A stretch of DNA of 64,000 nt, taken from Tenebrio molitor (Eukaryota; Arthropoda; Insecta; Coleoptera; Tenebrionidae). This document shows positions 21,169 through 31,552 of this stretch, in pieces. Position 1 is the stretch's first letter; each line of letters opens with the position of its first letter. Under the pieces are notes generated by a model. It was given only the letters and a program-made list of their open reading frames with translations. It was not told where the DNA came from and ran no database searches. A program made the position numbers and the translations under genes. The stretch lies in assembly GCF_963966145.1 (NCBI RefSeq), contig NC_091052.1, forward strand, positions 13,640,001 to 13,704,000. The letters are read 5' to 3'.

Positions 21169-22576
21169 TGAAACTTCTCAGAATCGAATTCGCACCGTTG
21201 TGCGACCCGATGCGAGATTTTGGCGGTGTCGTCCTGGTTCGTGACGATGGCCTCTCGAGGCGTAATCGGCTTGTTCATCTCGTTCTTCCGCGCTTATGGT
21301 GGTTGGTTTGGTTGTACACTGTCTGGATGTATTTCGACCGACACACTTGCGATCCAGGAATGCCGGTGGGGCTACCACATGAGGAAATACTTTTTTCCAA
21401 CGTCAAGTCTGAAAATGACATTTCCATCACTCAATTTAGAGATGAAAGTAGGCGTTTGCATCACATGTGAGGAAAGTAAATCACTTCCCTCACTAGTGGG
21501 GAAAGTAAAACAAAAATTTGATCCTCATTTAGGTATGTACATACTTTCTTTAAAATAACGTTCAAATATACATTTGTAAGAATTCTTTATTAACAATTAG
21601 CACTTACAAAGATACTTAACTTTTTTTATCAGTATTATAGAAATTCAATGTACAATTTTTTAATCGAATTAAAACGCCAAATGTTCCTGTTTTTTTTTTC
21701 TAAATAACGTGTCGGTACAGAGCTTGACGTTGAAGCCAAACTAGCGCTTCTTGCTGCTTGTCTCCATCTCAGTAACGCATTGTATTCGTTTCCGTAGCGT
21801 GCTCGAGATTTTATAGGTAATAACTCCAAAGATACCTAGTTCGCTGCTTCTTTAATTTCTGTATTTGGTAAATTTACAACACTATCTTCTACTTCCATAA
21901 CTATTTGTTTAGTAAATTCTGATTGATTTTCAAGTTTTGGTAAAAACACGACTTGACATTTATTAATTAAATTTTATTGTTTACTGTGAGCATGGAAACG
22001 TGATTTTCAAATTTTACTTGTATGTTGATTTGTATAAAATAATAAATTGATAATCCTATGCAAGATAAACCGAAAGCTCTTGACGTTGGAAAAAATAGTA
22101 TGTTATATACGTGAGGAAAGGTCCATTGCTAAACTTGAATGATTGGATCAACTCGCTATCGCTCGTGATCCAATTGTCATTCTCGTTTAGCAATGCATCC
22201 CTTTCCTCACTTATATAACAATATACTATTCCGTTGAAATGGACTGTGTTCCGGATTTTTCTCTGGCTTCCAGCCTCAACTACCTTTACTGCTACTTCCC
22301 TCACGGAGTGCTACTCGTGAGTCCGTTCAACGCTATGCTTGCCAGGGTTTGCGCTTGTGATTGTTAATGGAAGAAGGAGAAAAAAGTACGAGTATTACTT
22401 TACTCACTTGTTACATAAATAACTATCATTTTTACACTGAAATCGACGATTTTTTACTGTTTCTTCTTCCTGTCGTTTGTGCAAGAGTTGACGTTTATTG
22501 TTGGGAGCATTTTGTCTTCTGCTAAGTCTTGCATATTTTAAAGGATCTGGAAGACAAGAATTTAGAGTTACAGTAA
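21169..22576 (+). pseudogene. Acyltransferase pseudogene, subfamily III, interrupted
   Basis: The 5' exon and donor (CACC/GTAAGT) are still recognisable upstream at 21060-21105. The start MKLLRIEFAPLCDPM is preserved; small deletions then shift the frame, though the signal for the first hydrophobic region continues to about 21394 (CACATGAGGAAATACTT). About 840 bp of foreign sequence follows, and the gene resumes at about 22231 with CCGTTGAAATGGACTGTGTT and CTACTTCCCTCACGGAGTG (here YFPHG). A deletion then joins it to a fragment of the GFAPVI region and finally to the last codons (LEDKNLELQ, stop at 22574-22576). It cannot encode an enzyme. Confidence 0.8.
22091..22230. mobile_element. Hairpin MITE inside the pseudogene
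   Basis: AATAGTATGTTATATACGTG then AGGAAAGG on the left is mirrored by CCTTTCCTCACTTATATAAC and AATATACTATT on the right. The arms continue inward (ATTGCTAAAC; ATTGGATCA) so that almost the whole 140 bp is one hairpin centred on ACTCGCTATCGCTCG. It forms the right end of the insertion in the 21169 pseudogene. Confidence 0.65.
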
Positions 22577-22750
22577 CGTTCAAGACAGCTTTGTTTTCAT
22601 TTTCACTTTTATGTTAATTTTGTGATAACGTGTGATCAATTAAAAAAAAAAATCTAGTTAACTGGATTGTGCTATTCTGATGCTTTGATTGGTTCAAACC
22701 ACCATTTTCGCCTACTCTGTTTTTTTTTATCGCACGGTACTTCAATATGT

Positions 22751-22934
22751 AATAGTATCGTGCGTTCATTTAAATTTATTCTCAAAGTTGGCGTTGAAGA
22801 CTCGATTGTGAACTCACTATACGGAAAAAGGATCACGGATCAGCTGTTACGCTTTTGCACAAGTGGTGCGTTCTCAATCGACTCTCCAACGCCAACTTTG
22901 AGGATAAATTTAAATGAACGCAAGATATGTTATT
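22751..22934. mobile_element. MITE, second copy of the 14991 family
   Basis: It aligns end to end with 14991-15172: ATAGTATCGTGCGTTCATTT, TCTCAAAGTTGGCGTTGAAG, GTTACGCTTTTGCACAAGTG, and an inverted right arm ending near 22934. Just downstream (22968-22995) a third fragment of the arm (GTCAAAGTTGGCGTTGAAGA) remains. Confidence 0.8.
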
Positions 22935-23011
22935 TATAGGTAACGGGTGTTTTTTAAAATTTGGCGTCAAAGTTGGCGTTGAAGAGTCGATTGTGAATGA
23001 AATAGTTATAT

Positions 23012-23232
23012 TTTAGCACCCAAGGAAACTTTTTGACAAACATTTTAGCATCCAAGGAAAATTTAACAAATAATAAAAAATTCAAAAATTTTAAAATGCG
23101 GTTGTAGAAAATATAGTGTTTTTATTTCGTGCGAAAGAAGATTGTTTTGTTGGTCGACCTAACGGTCTCGACCAAAAACTCATTCTCATGCCCCAACAAA
23201 AAACAATCATTTTGTGCACTTAATACAAAATA
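23012..23232. repeat. Dispersed repeat, inverted copy at 45540-45765
   Basis: The block from ATTTTAGCATCCAAGGAAAA through AATGCGGTTGTAGAAAATA to CAACAAAAAACAATCATT reappears in reverse complement at 45540-45765. Within each copy the segment GAAGATTGTTTTGTTGG against CCAACAAAAAACAATCATTT forms a hairpin. It is therefore a foldback-type family with two copies here. Confidence 0.65.
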
Positions 23233-23240
23233 GTTATTTA

Positions 23241-23382
23241 CGAACCAAGTGCGGGAAGACGATGTTCCCGCATGAGCGCATTTTTTAAAGCACGAGCGAC
23301 GAAGGAGCGAGTACCTTTAATTAATGCGCGAATGAGCGGAAGATGTCTTCACGCAAGTGGTTCGTACAATATTTTTTGTACG
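23241..23382. repeat. Palindrome with a CGAG-type core
   Basis: ACGAACCAAGTGCGGGAAGA on the left is balanced by CTTCACGCAAGTGGTTCGTA on the right, with ATGAGCGCATT and AATGCGCGAATGAGC inside. The centre reads GCACGAGCGACGAAGGAGCG then AGT. It belongs to the set of hairpins with similar centres found across the window. Confidence 0.5.
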
Positions 23383-24199
23383 AAAATTAAATTAAAATTT
23401 TTTGTTTTAATACATTAAACATAAACGAACATAAAACCAAGTAGGCAGTGATCTTTGGTTATTGGAAACAATTGCTTCACTTGATATTTCAATTTTTGCA
23501 ATAATTTGTGAATTTTGTAGAAACAATTTTCAACGATTATAAATCTTTCCGTAATTTTTTAATGGAGGAAAATCCAGGGAAGTTGTATTTTATTAACTAA
23601 ATTTTATTATTATCAAGACAGATTTTTTTTTAATGCCTCAAAGGGCCAGTGTTTTTTGCAATTTTTACATTCGAGTCGAGCGGGAAGCACTTGTTTCGGA
23701 GCGAGCGTTGGATGTTGGAAGCGTTGCTTTCAAGGCTATGAGTACAAAAAAGTCTTTACAGGTCTCTTCTACGTGCCTGTTAAATATTACAGGGCTCTGC
23801 CTGTAATTACCCATTTACTTAGTTACCACAAATACTGTAGCATGTCAAAATGCCACTATTCTTTTGGCCGGTGTAGGAGGCCCAAGAGATCCTACTATTG
23901 CTCGCGGTCCAATCAGATCGCTGCTCAAATACCTGGAGCTAGCAAGATAACGCACGGCATTTGACGACGCGACGCGCCCACCCTGCCGTAACCTTTTTCG
24001 GGACGCTCATTTCGAGATCATTCAGTTTGTTTCGTCAGTCAGTTCATTTTTTGTTTATCGTTTCAGTATTCAGTTTCACTTTCGGTTTCATTTAGAGTTT
24101 TCTTTTGTGGAGACTGTGCCAGCCATTTCGGGGCGGTTGGAACAACACATGTTGGCCCCAAAATTTAAGGCTGAGGTGGCTTTACGCCTATAGGCTGTC
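23383..24199. other. Unassigned region, partly GC-rich
   Basis: From about 23640 the composition rises in GC and short open frames appear (for example 102 codons at 23656-23964), but none shows a domain I recognise. The 3' part (TTCGTCAGTCAGTTCATTTT, then GGCTGTC) may be old retroelement sequence. It served as target for the minus-strand non-LTR element. Confidence 0.3.
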
Positions 24200-24220
24200 T
24201 AATAATAATAATAATAATAA
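24200..24220. repeat. (AAT)n / (TTA)n tract, 3' tail of the non-LTR element
   Basis: Seven AAT units in a row, directly next to the GTTTATTC (poly(A)-signal complement) of the minus-strand element. Its position and sequence make it the 3' tail left by target-primed reverse transcription. Confidence 0.7.
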
Positions 24221-24416
24221 GTTTATTCATGCCAAGATACAGCGTATTTGCACACGTCAACCAACTAGATTTAACTACTTATAGGAGAATGCAGCTAAAA
24301 AATTCAACTAAGCATAATAATATATGTACATCAAATTATAATTAATAAGAAGTAAAAGAGCAAAAATGAAAGCAAAGAAAAATGATTGATCAACTACAAG
24401 ACTTTGTGCACCCATA

Positions 24417-27188
24417 TCATGTAAAATCAGTGAATTTATTCTCTAAAAACTCTTCAAACGAATAAAATTGTTTTTCTATAAGATATGATTTGATTTTACT
24501 CAACAGCATCTTTTCATCAATGGTTTTTGTTATTTTCACCGGAAGTTTGTTAAAAAATTTTATGCAAAAATAATTTATACCATCCTTGGATTTAGATAAT
24601 CTTATTGTTTTAAAGCTAATGGCTTCGGCTCGGGTGTGGTAGTCATGAAATGCACCAAGAGTAGGGTAGGAATCAAGATTTTTTATAATATGTTCTAGAC
24701 ACTTGTAGATGTATAGACAGGGTAGAGTGAGAATATTGAGTTTCTGAAAATATTCGTGGCAGTCATCCTTGTACCCTAAATTTGCAATTATTCTAATGGC
24801 TCTTCTCTGCAACCTAAACAGTCTATGCCGCGAAGGTGAATGACCCCATGCCAAAATGGCATACTGTAGATGACTCTGAATTAAAGCGTAATAAGCAATT
24901 TTTAAATACTGTTGGGACAAGACATCGCTCAAGTTACGTAAGAGATACAAATTTTTGGATATCTTTGTGACCACCTCATCACCATGCTTATTCCAATTTA
25001 GCTGTTTATCTATAAATACCCCCAAGTATTTTGTAACATTAGAAAACGTTTCTGTAGTGGCATAGTTTTTTAATGTGAAAATTATAGAGATAGTTTTTTC
25101 TTTATTTAGAGTTAATTTGTTGGATATGAACCAATTTTCAGTAAGTGTAAGAAGATTCTTTTGATCAATCAACAGTTCAGTTAAAGATTTGGCCTTATTA
25201 CTGACAATCGTATCGTCGGCATACATTGTGACATTTTTATTTGATAAATATCCTGGGAGGTCATTAATAAAAATTAAAAAGATAATGGGATCAAGTATAG
25301 ATCCCTGAGGTACACCGTGGATAATCTTCTTTTCAACTGAGTAGGACCCATTTGTACGAACAATTTGTGTACGATCACTTAAAAATGACAAAATAAATTT
25401 TGTACTTGCAGGGTGGAAATTATATAATAAAAGTTTTTTGATTAATAATTCATGCGATACACAATCAAACGCTTTGGTTAAATCAAGAAAATATGTGTGA
25501 TAAAATTCATTTTGTTCGAAGCTGTTTAAAATGTTGCACGTAAGATGGAGAATTGCTGAAGTCGTTGAGTAGTTCTTTCTGAAACCAAACTGGTAGGGTG
25601 TAAGTAGTTTATTATTATCCAAGAACTTGATGATTTGAGATAACATTAGTCTTTCAAAAATTTTAGAAAAGATGGGCAATACTGAAATGGGTCTATAATT
25701 ATTTACATCCTCAGCGTCGCCTTTCTTAAAAATCGGTGCCACTGCTGCTTTTTTAAGCTGGTCGGGAAATAACCCTTGTTTAACAGCACAGTTGAATAAT
25801 TTAGTTATAGGCGAGATCAAACAGTTCTGCACCGTTTTTACAAGAGACGTCGAAAATCCAAAAATGTCTTTGGTGTTATTATTTTTTAATTGTTTAATTA
25901 CATCTCTGACTTCTACTTCCGAAACTTCGTGAAAATAAAAAAAACCATTGCACTTGGCATCAGTAACATTCGTGGACCTCATTATATTTATGGGACTATC
26001 TGTGGCTGTCGGTAAACTGGAGATAATTTTATCGGCTATAGATGAGAAATAATCGTTAAACTCGTTTGCTGTTATGGTACACTGAAGGTCTTTTTTAGGT
26101 TTATGTTGATTTATGATGCTCCAAAGGGCTTTGGGATTACCTTTGTTATGTCTTACGAAACATTCATTTGCTTTCATTTTTGCCTCCTTTATGGCGCCAA
26201 GATATCTTTTTTTAAAACTAGACAAAAGTTGTTTAGTTTCTATAGTCTCATGAAGTTTATAAGCGTCATTTAGTAAACCAAGAGTTTCTCGCATTTTCTG
26301 TAAGTTAGAATTAAACCAATTATTACTACAAGAGACTTTAGAATTACGTTTAAATGTAACCATTTTCTCAGGAAAAGCAGTATTGAATATAGACAAAATG
26401 TTATTTAAAAACATATCAAATTTATGGTTTATATCGAAGTCATAAGTTAAAAAGTCCCAGTCAATATTGTCTAAGCAGTGGTAAAAAATGAATTTTCCAT
26501 ATTGTGTAATGGGTCTAACACGTTTTGTTTCCATTTTACACTTACGATTGAAGAAACAATTTTTTACCTGCACTAAAACTCCTGTATGATCGGAAAAATC
26601 CGTTTCCAGTGGAGATGTGCGCACAAAATCACACGGTATATTTGTGAAAACATTATCAATATGGGAATTGTTTCTAGTGGGAAAATCTACAAGGGCATAT
26701 AACCCAAAACTACTGAATAAATCTGTTAGTTGTTGAACATTTTCGTTTTTCAAGTTAAAATGAATATTAAAATCCCCGCCAAAAACCACATTCTTATCTT
26801 TATAATCAATTACATCCAATACTTTACAAATGTTTTCGCATAGAACTTCGAATTTACCCAATGGTGATCTGTAGACGACAATCAAATACAAGTTGAATTC
26901 TGGTAGATAAGTGCCAATTATTTCGCAGTCAATTTCGGATGACAGGCTCTTGACAAATTGAAGGGATTTGAACTGATGGCAACTGAGAATAAACTGGATG
27001 ACACCTCCATGGGTATGATTTGACCTAGTGAAGCTTTCCGCTGTCGTGAATGATTCTATTCGCACAATGTCACTTTCCGCTGGCTTGAGCCAGTGTTCTC
27101 CAAAACATAGAGCATCTAAAGGTTGTGATTCCATTACCATTTCGATTGCACCAATTTTGTTTCGTAAACACTGGATATTTAAAAACAA
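24417..27188 (-). CDS. ORF2: endonuclease-reverse transcriptase of non-LTR element
   Basis: An uninterrupted frame of 923 codons. The N-terminus carries an apurinic-type endonuclease (FLNIQCLRNKI, GGDFNIHF, TDFSDHTG) that nicks the target. The middle is a reverse transcriptase with KAFDCVSHELLIKKL, HGVPQGSILDP and the catalytic MYADDTIV, followed by the thumb motif KYLGVFIDKQLNW. In most relatives the fourth RT motif reads QGSxLGP; here it is QGSILDP. No RNase H or C-terminal zinc knuckle is evident. The frame is intact, but the companion ORF1 is not, so this copy may act only if ORF1 is supplied elsewhere. The true start is uncertain: M at 27188 lies only just before the endonuclease core. 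Confidence 0.85.
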   Translation of the reverse strand: MFLNIQCLRNKIGAIEMVMESQPLDALCFGEHWLKPAESDIVRIESFTTAESFTRSNHTHGGVIQFILSCHQFKSLQFVKSLSSEIDCEIIGTYLPEFNLYLIVVYRSPLGKFEVLCENICKVLDVIDYKDKNVVFGGDFNIHFNLKNENVQQLTDLFSSFGLYALVDFPTRNNSHIDNVFTNIPCDFVRTSPLETDFSDHTGVLVQVKNCFFNRKCKMETKRVRPITQYGKFIFYHCLDNIDWDFLTYDFDINHKFDMFLNNILSIFNTAFPEKMVTFKRNSKVSCSNNWFNSNLQKMRETLGLLNDAYKLHETIETKQLLSSFKKRYLGAIKEAKMKANECFVRHNKGNPKALWSIINQHKPKKDLQCTITANEFNDYFSSIADKIISSLPTATDSPINIMRSTNVTDAKCNGFFYFHEVSEVEVRDVIKQLKNNNTKDIFGFSTSLVKTVQNCLISPITKLFNCAVKQGLFPDQLKKAAVAPIFKKGDAEDVNNYRPISVLPIFSKIFERLMLSQIIKFLDNNKLLTPYQFGFRKNYSTTSAILHLTCNILNSFEQNEFYHTYFLDLTKAFDCVSHELLIKKLLLYNFHPASTKFILSFLSDRTQIVRTNGSYSVEKKIIHGVPQGSILDPIIFLIFINDLPGYLSNKNVTMYADDTIVSNKAKSLTELLIDQKNLLTLTENWFISNKLTLNKEKTISIIFTLKNYATTETFSNVTKYLGVFIDKQLNWNKHGDEVVTKISKNLYLLRNLSDVLSQQYLKIAYYALIQSHLQYAILAWGHSPSRHRLFRLQRRAIRIIANLGYKDDCHEYFQKLNILTLPCLYIYKCLEHIIKNLDSYPTLGAFHDYHTRAEAISFKTIRLSKSKDGINYFCIKFFNKLPVKITKTIDEKMLLSKIKSYLIEKQFYSFEEFLENKFTDFT

Positions 27189-27221
27189 AATGTTTATACA
27201 CTGGTTCCAGTTCTCTGATTG

Positions 27222-28228
27222 CTAGACTTCGTATACAGTTTGACTTCTTACGACTGCCACTTGTCTTCTGTAGGCTTCACATTCATAGTCGAAGCGAGAA
27301 TGATTTACTTTAATATTTATATTGTTGATATTGTTAAGTTTGGAACAATTAATGCAGACTGTATTATTTTGACATTCACTTTCAGTATGACCCGCTTTGC
27401 CGCAGTTCAGACACAGGATTTCTTTTATTTGACAATTATTACTCATGTGATTGAAACCTCCACATTTGTAGCACCTTATGATATTAACATGTTCATGCCT
27501 TCCATTTAACAAATACTGATCTTAGATTTATGAATGTAGAGTAAGTTAGAGGATCGACTTCTATAATCGCGAAGTAATTATTCTTCATTTTTTTACAGAC
27601 GATCATACGGAATAAACCTTTCATATTTTTTAAAGAAGAATTTTGATTTATAAGACACTGTTTCAATTCCTCTTCCGTCATTTCATTGTTAAAGCCCACG
27701 ATTTTTAATTTTCGGATTATGCGGCTTGACCTTTTTAACTTCATACTCTTTGCCCATTTTTGTCTTCACTTCTTCTTCCAATTTATTGGCCTCTTCTTGG
27801 TTGCAACAAGCAATTGCGACGCTCCCATTTCGCAGACGTTTAACTTTTGTGATGCCCACTTGAACTTCTTCGGGATTAATTTTATCCTGTAGGGTTTCAA
27901 AAGTTACATTGGCATTCTGGGAAGATTTTGGTTTTAAAATAACAACATCTTTACTAGGTTTGAGGGCTTCACTATATAGTTGCTTATCTTGATGGAGGAC
28001 GTTTTTAACATTTTCCGTGATCCTTAATTGTCCGTTTGAGAGTGTGTTAAACTTTTGATCAATTTGTATTTGTACCTCTTTTTTGAACGATAAGAACTGT
28101 TGAGATAGTTCTTCTCTTACTTTCCCTACAAGACTTTTTGCGTGGAGCGTTTGTCGTGGTCCCACTCGTGCGCAAGCGCACTCGACGGTCAAAATTCTCA
28201 CTCTTGTATAATAATGCATTTCTATCAC
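27222..28228 (-). pseudogene. ORF1 gag-like protein with zinc knuckles, two frameshifts
   Basis: Three overlapping minus-strand frames make up one gene: 28228-27689 (coiled-coil region EELSQQFLSFKKEVQIQID, then a domain with INPEEVQVGITKVKRL), 27744-27493 (KIVGFNNEMTEEELKQCL, an RRM-like segment), and 27512-27222 with three Cys/His knuckles (CYKCGGFNHMSNNC, CLNCGKAGHTESEC, CINC). The frame changes near 27720 and near 27500. In Jockey-type elements this protein packages the element RNA. Here it is broken. Confidence 0.75.
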
Positions 28229-28250
28229 TTATAACATAATATACTATTAT

Positions 28251-28607
28251 TTAAAGTCAAAACCAATTTGTTTTAAAAAAAAACCTCCGACGAATAAGTA
28301 TTGAGCACTTGTCCCGGCAACTGGGCAAGACAAACACCAGCTCAGAAAAAGTAAGTTGCCTGGCGCCCATTTTGAACCCACACCCTTGCCCCGAAAAACC
28401 CCCTGAGAGCCCGGTGCTGTCCCTGGCCCATTTTGGGTCATAATACCTATAAAGTGTCATTTACTTAGAAGGTGGAAATAAAGTAATGAATGATATAGTC
28501 AAGATAAAATGCAACGTTGCAATTAGCAACTAAACGAGTTTGTACTGCCTTGGTCGAATTACTCTAGACTAACCTTTGACTTTCTTGTGATCAACTTCCT
28601 TCAGCGG
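28251..28607. other. Junction region upstream of copy 28720
   Basis: The first 200 bp are unlike the rest of the array and more GC-rich around 28340-28430, with no gene recognised. From about 28496 on, the conserved subfamily-I upstream block (GTCAAGATAAAATGCAACGT) resumes. Confidence 0.4.
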
Positions 28608-28719
28608 TCAGTATTAAAAAATGTTCCCAACACATTCTCTCTTGGATCGTACCAGCGGTAAGTTCTACTCACCACTTATACGCACTCGATTTCTGCAACA
28701 CAGTTTCCCCCATTTTTAG
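28608..28719 (+). promoter_or_regulatory. Initiator and 5' UTR intron of copy 28720
   Basis: TCAGT at 28608-28612 is followed by ATTAAAAAATG. The first exon ends at 28657 (CAGCG/GTAAGT). The intron 28658-28719 (62 nt) ends in TTTTTAG before the ATG. Confidence 0.55.
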
Positions 28720-29790
28720 ATGAAACTTGTGGGGATCGAATTTGCGCCGTTGTGCGTCCCGATGCACCGAAGATACGAGGTTTTGGCGGCGGCAGGCGCC
28801 TGTCTGAGTTTCGCCATCGGTGGCTTCATCGGCCTTTTCATCTGCCTCTACCTGCTTTTCACTCGCTTCTGGTGGTTAGTTCTGTTGTACTTCGCCTGGA
28901 TACACTTCGACCGGCACACTTGCGAAAACGGCGGCCGCACCAGCGTCTGGGTGCTGAACTGGCGATGGGGGTACCACGCGAAAAACTATTTCCCCATCGA
29001 TTTGGATTGCGTCCCGGGGATCGGACTCAATGTCAAGCGCAATTACCTCTTCTGTTGCTTCCCTCACGGGGTGATACCCATGGGTCCGTTCAGCGCCCTG
29101 GTCACTCCCTGCAACAAGTTTCACAAGTCGTACCCGGAGTTCATTGTTAAAACGGCGGTTCTGCGCCAGTTATTCTTTCTGCCGTTCTTGCGAGAGTTGG
29201 CGTTGGGCATGGGGATGATTTCGTGTTCGGCTAATTCTCTCAATTACGAGTTGAGCCGTCCAGAGGGGGGGCACATCGTGACTTTGATGCCTGGTGGTGC
29301 GATGGAAGCCTACAATTCCCAACCCGGCAAGTACAGATTCGTGGTAAAGAACAGAAAAGGATTTGTGAAGTTGGCCTTAAAAAATGGATCGCCCCTAGTG
29401 CCTGTTATCTCGTTTGGTGAAACCGACTTGTTCGATCAAATCGACAATCGTACTCTACACAAGATTCAGGAATTTATCAGGAAATACTTAGGGTTTGCGC
29501 CTGTGATTTTTAACGGCAGAGGATTCTTCCAGTACTCGTTTGGTATGATTCCACGGAGAAAACCAATTACTACCGTCGGTAAGATTTTGTTAGTACTCAT
29601 TAGGTACCACACTAACTAGTATTTTCCATTAGTGGGAACACCAATTGAGGTTACCAAACTGGAAAATCCTACAAATGAGCAAGTAGAGGAGCTACACGAC
29701 AAGTTCGTCCAAGCATTAGTCGCTCTATTTGATGAGTACAAATACAAGTACTTAGAGAACCCGGAAGATCAATATTTAGAGTTGCAGTGA
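28720..29790 (+). CDS. DGAT2/MOGAT-family acyltransferase, subfamily I body with subfamily II last exon
   Basis: Exons 28720-29578 and 29633-29790 encode 338 aa. FPHG, LMPGGA, RKGFVKLAL and LVPVISFGE are present. The body is closest to copies 11519 and 18492, but it has NWRWGYHAKNYFP (others WRWWYH) and LNVKRNY (others LDAKRNY). The 54 nt intron is subfamily-I in sequence. The last exon (NEQVEELHDKFVQALVALFD, then EYKYKYLENPEDQYLELQ) and the bases after the stop (AATAAATAGTCTCTCTAAAA) are nearly identical to those of copy 33053, differing by one base within the exon. This points to gene conversion or unequal crossing-over near the exon 2/3 boundary. The intron contains a stop, so splicing is needed. 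Confidence 0.9.
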
Positions 29791-30183
29791 AATAAATAGT
29801 CTCTCTAAAACGAAAATTTTCAGAATTCTTTATTTACAAATTTTAACCCCGAATGAAAAATATTCTTAACGAATGATGTTGCAATTTATTTACAAAATTA
29901 CGTAAGCGACATACTCGTATTACAAGCTCTTATCACTCTCTCTCAAAAAAACATGTTCCAGGACGGTAGGTATAACTGATACCGTATAATTGCGAAGACA
30001 AAATTGCCATTACTAGTTAGACCACTTGGTTGTACCTTTGTACTTGTATTTAGGCCTTGTAGTTGTCTGTGTGTAAAAGTGCTTCCAACAAACTTTTTGT
30101 GGCCTCGATCCACCTTAAGTAGTACCACTTGATGCAAACTTCACCAAGCTCGAGTCTTGAAATGTAGTTTTCCTTTTCTTAAA

Positions 30184-31205
30184 ATGAAACTTCTCGGAAT
30201 CGAATTCGCACCGTTGTGCGTCCCGATGCACCGACGGTACGAGCGTAATCTGCTTGTTCGTCTGGTTCTTCCTCCTGTGCACACGCTTGTGGTGGTTGGT
30301 TTCGTTGTACATCGTCTAGATGTACCTCGACCGCCACACTTGTGAGAACGGCGGCCGCGTCATAAAATGGGTCCAGGAATGGCGGTGGGGCTACCACCTG
30401 ATGAAGTACTTCTCTGTTGAAATGGATTGCGGATTTTTCTTTGGCTTCTGACCGCAACTACCTTTTTTGTTGCTTCCCTCACGGAGTGATACCCGTGGGT
30501 CCGTTCAGCGCCATAGCAAGTCCCTTCGGCAAGTTTCGCAGGAAGTACCCGGAATTCACCGTGAAAACAGCTATTCTGCACCTGTTCTTCGTTTTGCTGT
30601 TTATGCGAGAGTTGGCGTTGGGACTCGGGATGATTTCGTGTTCGGCTAAGTCTCTCAATTATGAGTTGAGCCGTCCGGAAGGTGGACACATCGTGATTTT
30701 GATGCCTGGTGGTGCGACGGAAGCGTGTAATTCTCAACTCGGGAAGTACAAATTCGTGGTGAAGAGCTGGAATGGATTTGTAAAGGTGGCCTTAAGAAAT
30801 GGATCGCCTCTAGTGCCTGTTATCTCGTTTGGTGAGACCGACTTGTTCGAACAACTGGAAGGTCGTACTCTACACAAGATTCAGGAATTTTTCAAGAAGT
30901 ACTTAGGGTTTGCGCCTGTGATTATTAATGGAAGAGGATTCTTCCAGTACTCATTCGGGATTATTCCACGGAGAAAGCCAGTCACCACCGTCGGTAAGAT
31001 TAGTTAGTACTCATCTTGTACTACTCTAATCGAGTGCTTTTCATCAGTGGGAGCACCCATCGAAATTACCAAAATAGCAAATCCTACAAATGAGCAAGTG
31101 GAGGAACTGCACAGAAAGTTCGTTCAATCACTAACAGCTTTATTTGAAGAGTACAAATACAAGTACTTAGAGAGCTCCGATGACAAGCATCTAGAGCTGC
31201 AGTGA
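30184..31205 (+). pseudogene. Acyltransferase pseudogene, subfamily III
   Basis: It starts MKLLGIEFAPLCVPMHRRYE as in the intact copy 59178. A deletion of about 43 bp then removes the first half of the hydrophobic hairpin. Further on, a Trp codon has become TAG (within YIV-stop-MYLDRHTCENGG), and a 2-base loss near 30430 shifts the frame. From 30440 to the end the frame is clean: CCFPHGVIPVG, LMPGGATEACNS, LVPVISFGE, intron 30994-31047, stop 31203-31205. The 5' UTR donor is also damaged (CACC/TTAAGT instead of GTAAGT). At least four independent lesions make it a pseudogene. Confidence 0.88.
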
Positions 31206-31552
31206 AATGCAAGACTGTTTTGTTTTTGTTGTCGTTTTTACATTAACAATGTTATAATTAAAAATGTTCTATAAGAACTGTCTTACAATTTGTGTTATCA
31301 AAAACCAAAAGCGGACACTAGTAAGTACCATCCCAAAAGCGTTTTCAGTTCCTTCCTTCCAATTTGGGCAAAATCCGTTTTTTTCAAGAAAACTCTTTTT
31401 TGTAACAGGAAATTATTTAAATTTTATGAATGCAAAAGAGCTCAAAGACAATGCGTTTTCGGTTTCTTCTAGTTTTTCTTTGTAAAAATATTTAGTTGGA
31501 ATTTAAATGTCTGATAAATTAGTGATCGCTATAACCGAACGAATTTTATCAC
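31206..31552. other. 3' flank of pseudogene 30184
   Basis: It contains the post-stop sequence typical of subfamily III (TTCCTTCCAATTTGGGCAAA, then CAAAGACAATGCGTTTTCGG), also present after the relics at 34402, 37524 and 42304. Non-coding. Confidence 0.5.

Larger units (their letters stand above)
24200..28250 (-). mobile_element. Non-LTR retrotransposon, Jockey/CR1-like, nearly complete
   Basis: Read on the minus strand: a gag-like ORF1 (28228 to 27222, frameshifted), an intact ORF2 (27188 to 24417), a 3' UTR with GAATAAAC, and a terminal (TTA)n tract at 24200-24220. A short trinucleotide tail of this sort is usual for I- and CR1-type elements. The 5' end near 28250 is approximate. It separates the 21169 pseudogene region from copy 28720. 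Confidence 0.85.
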
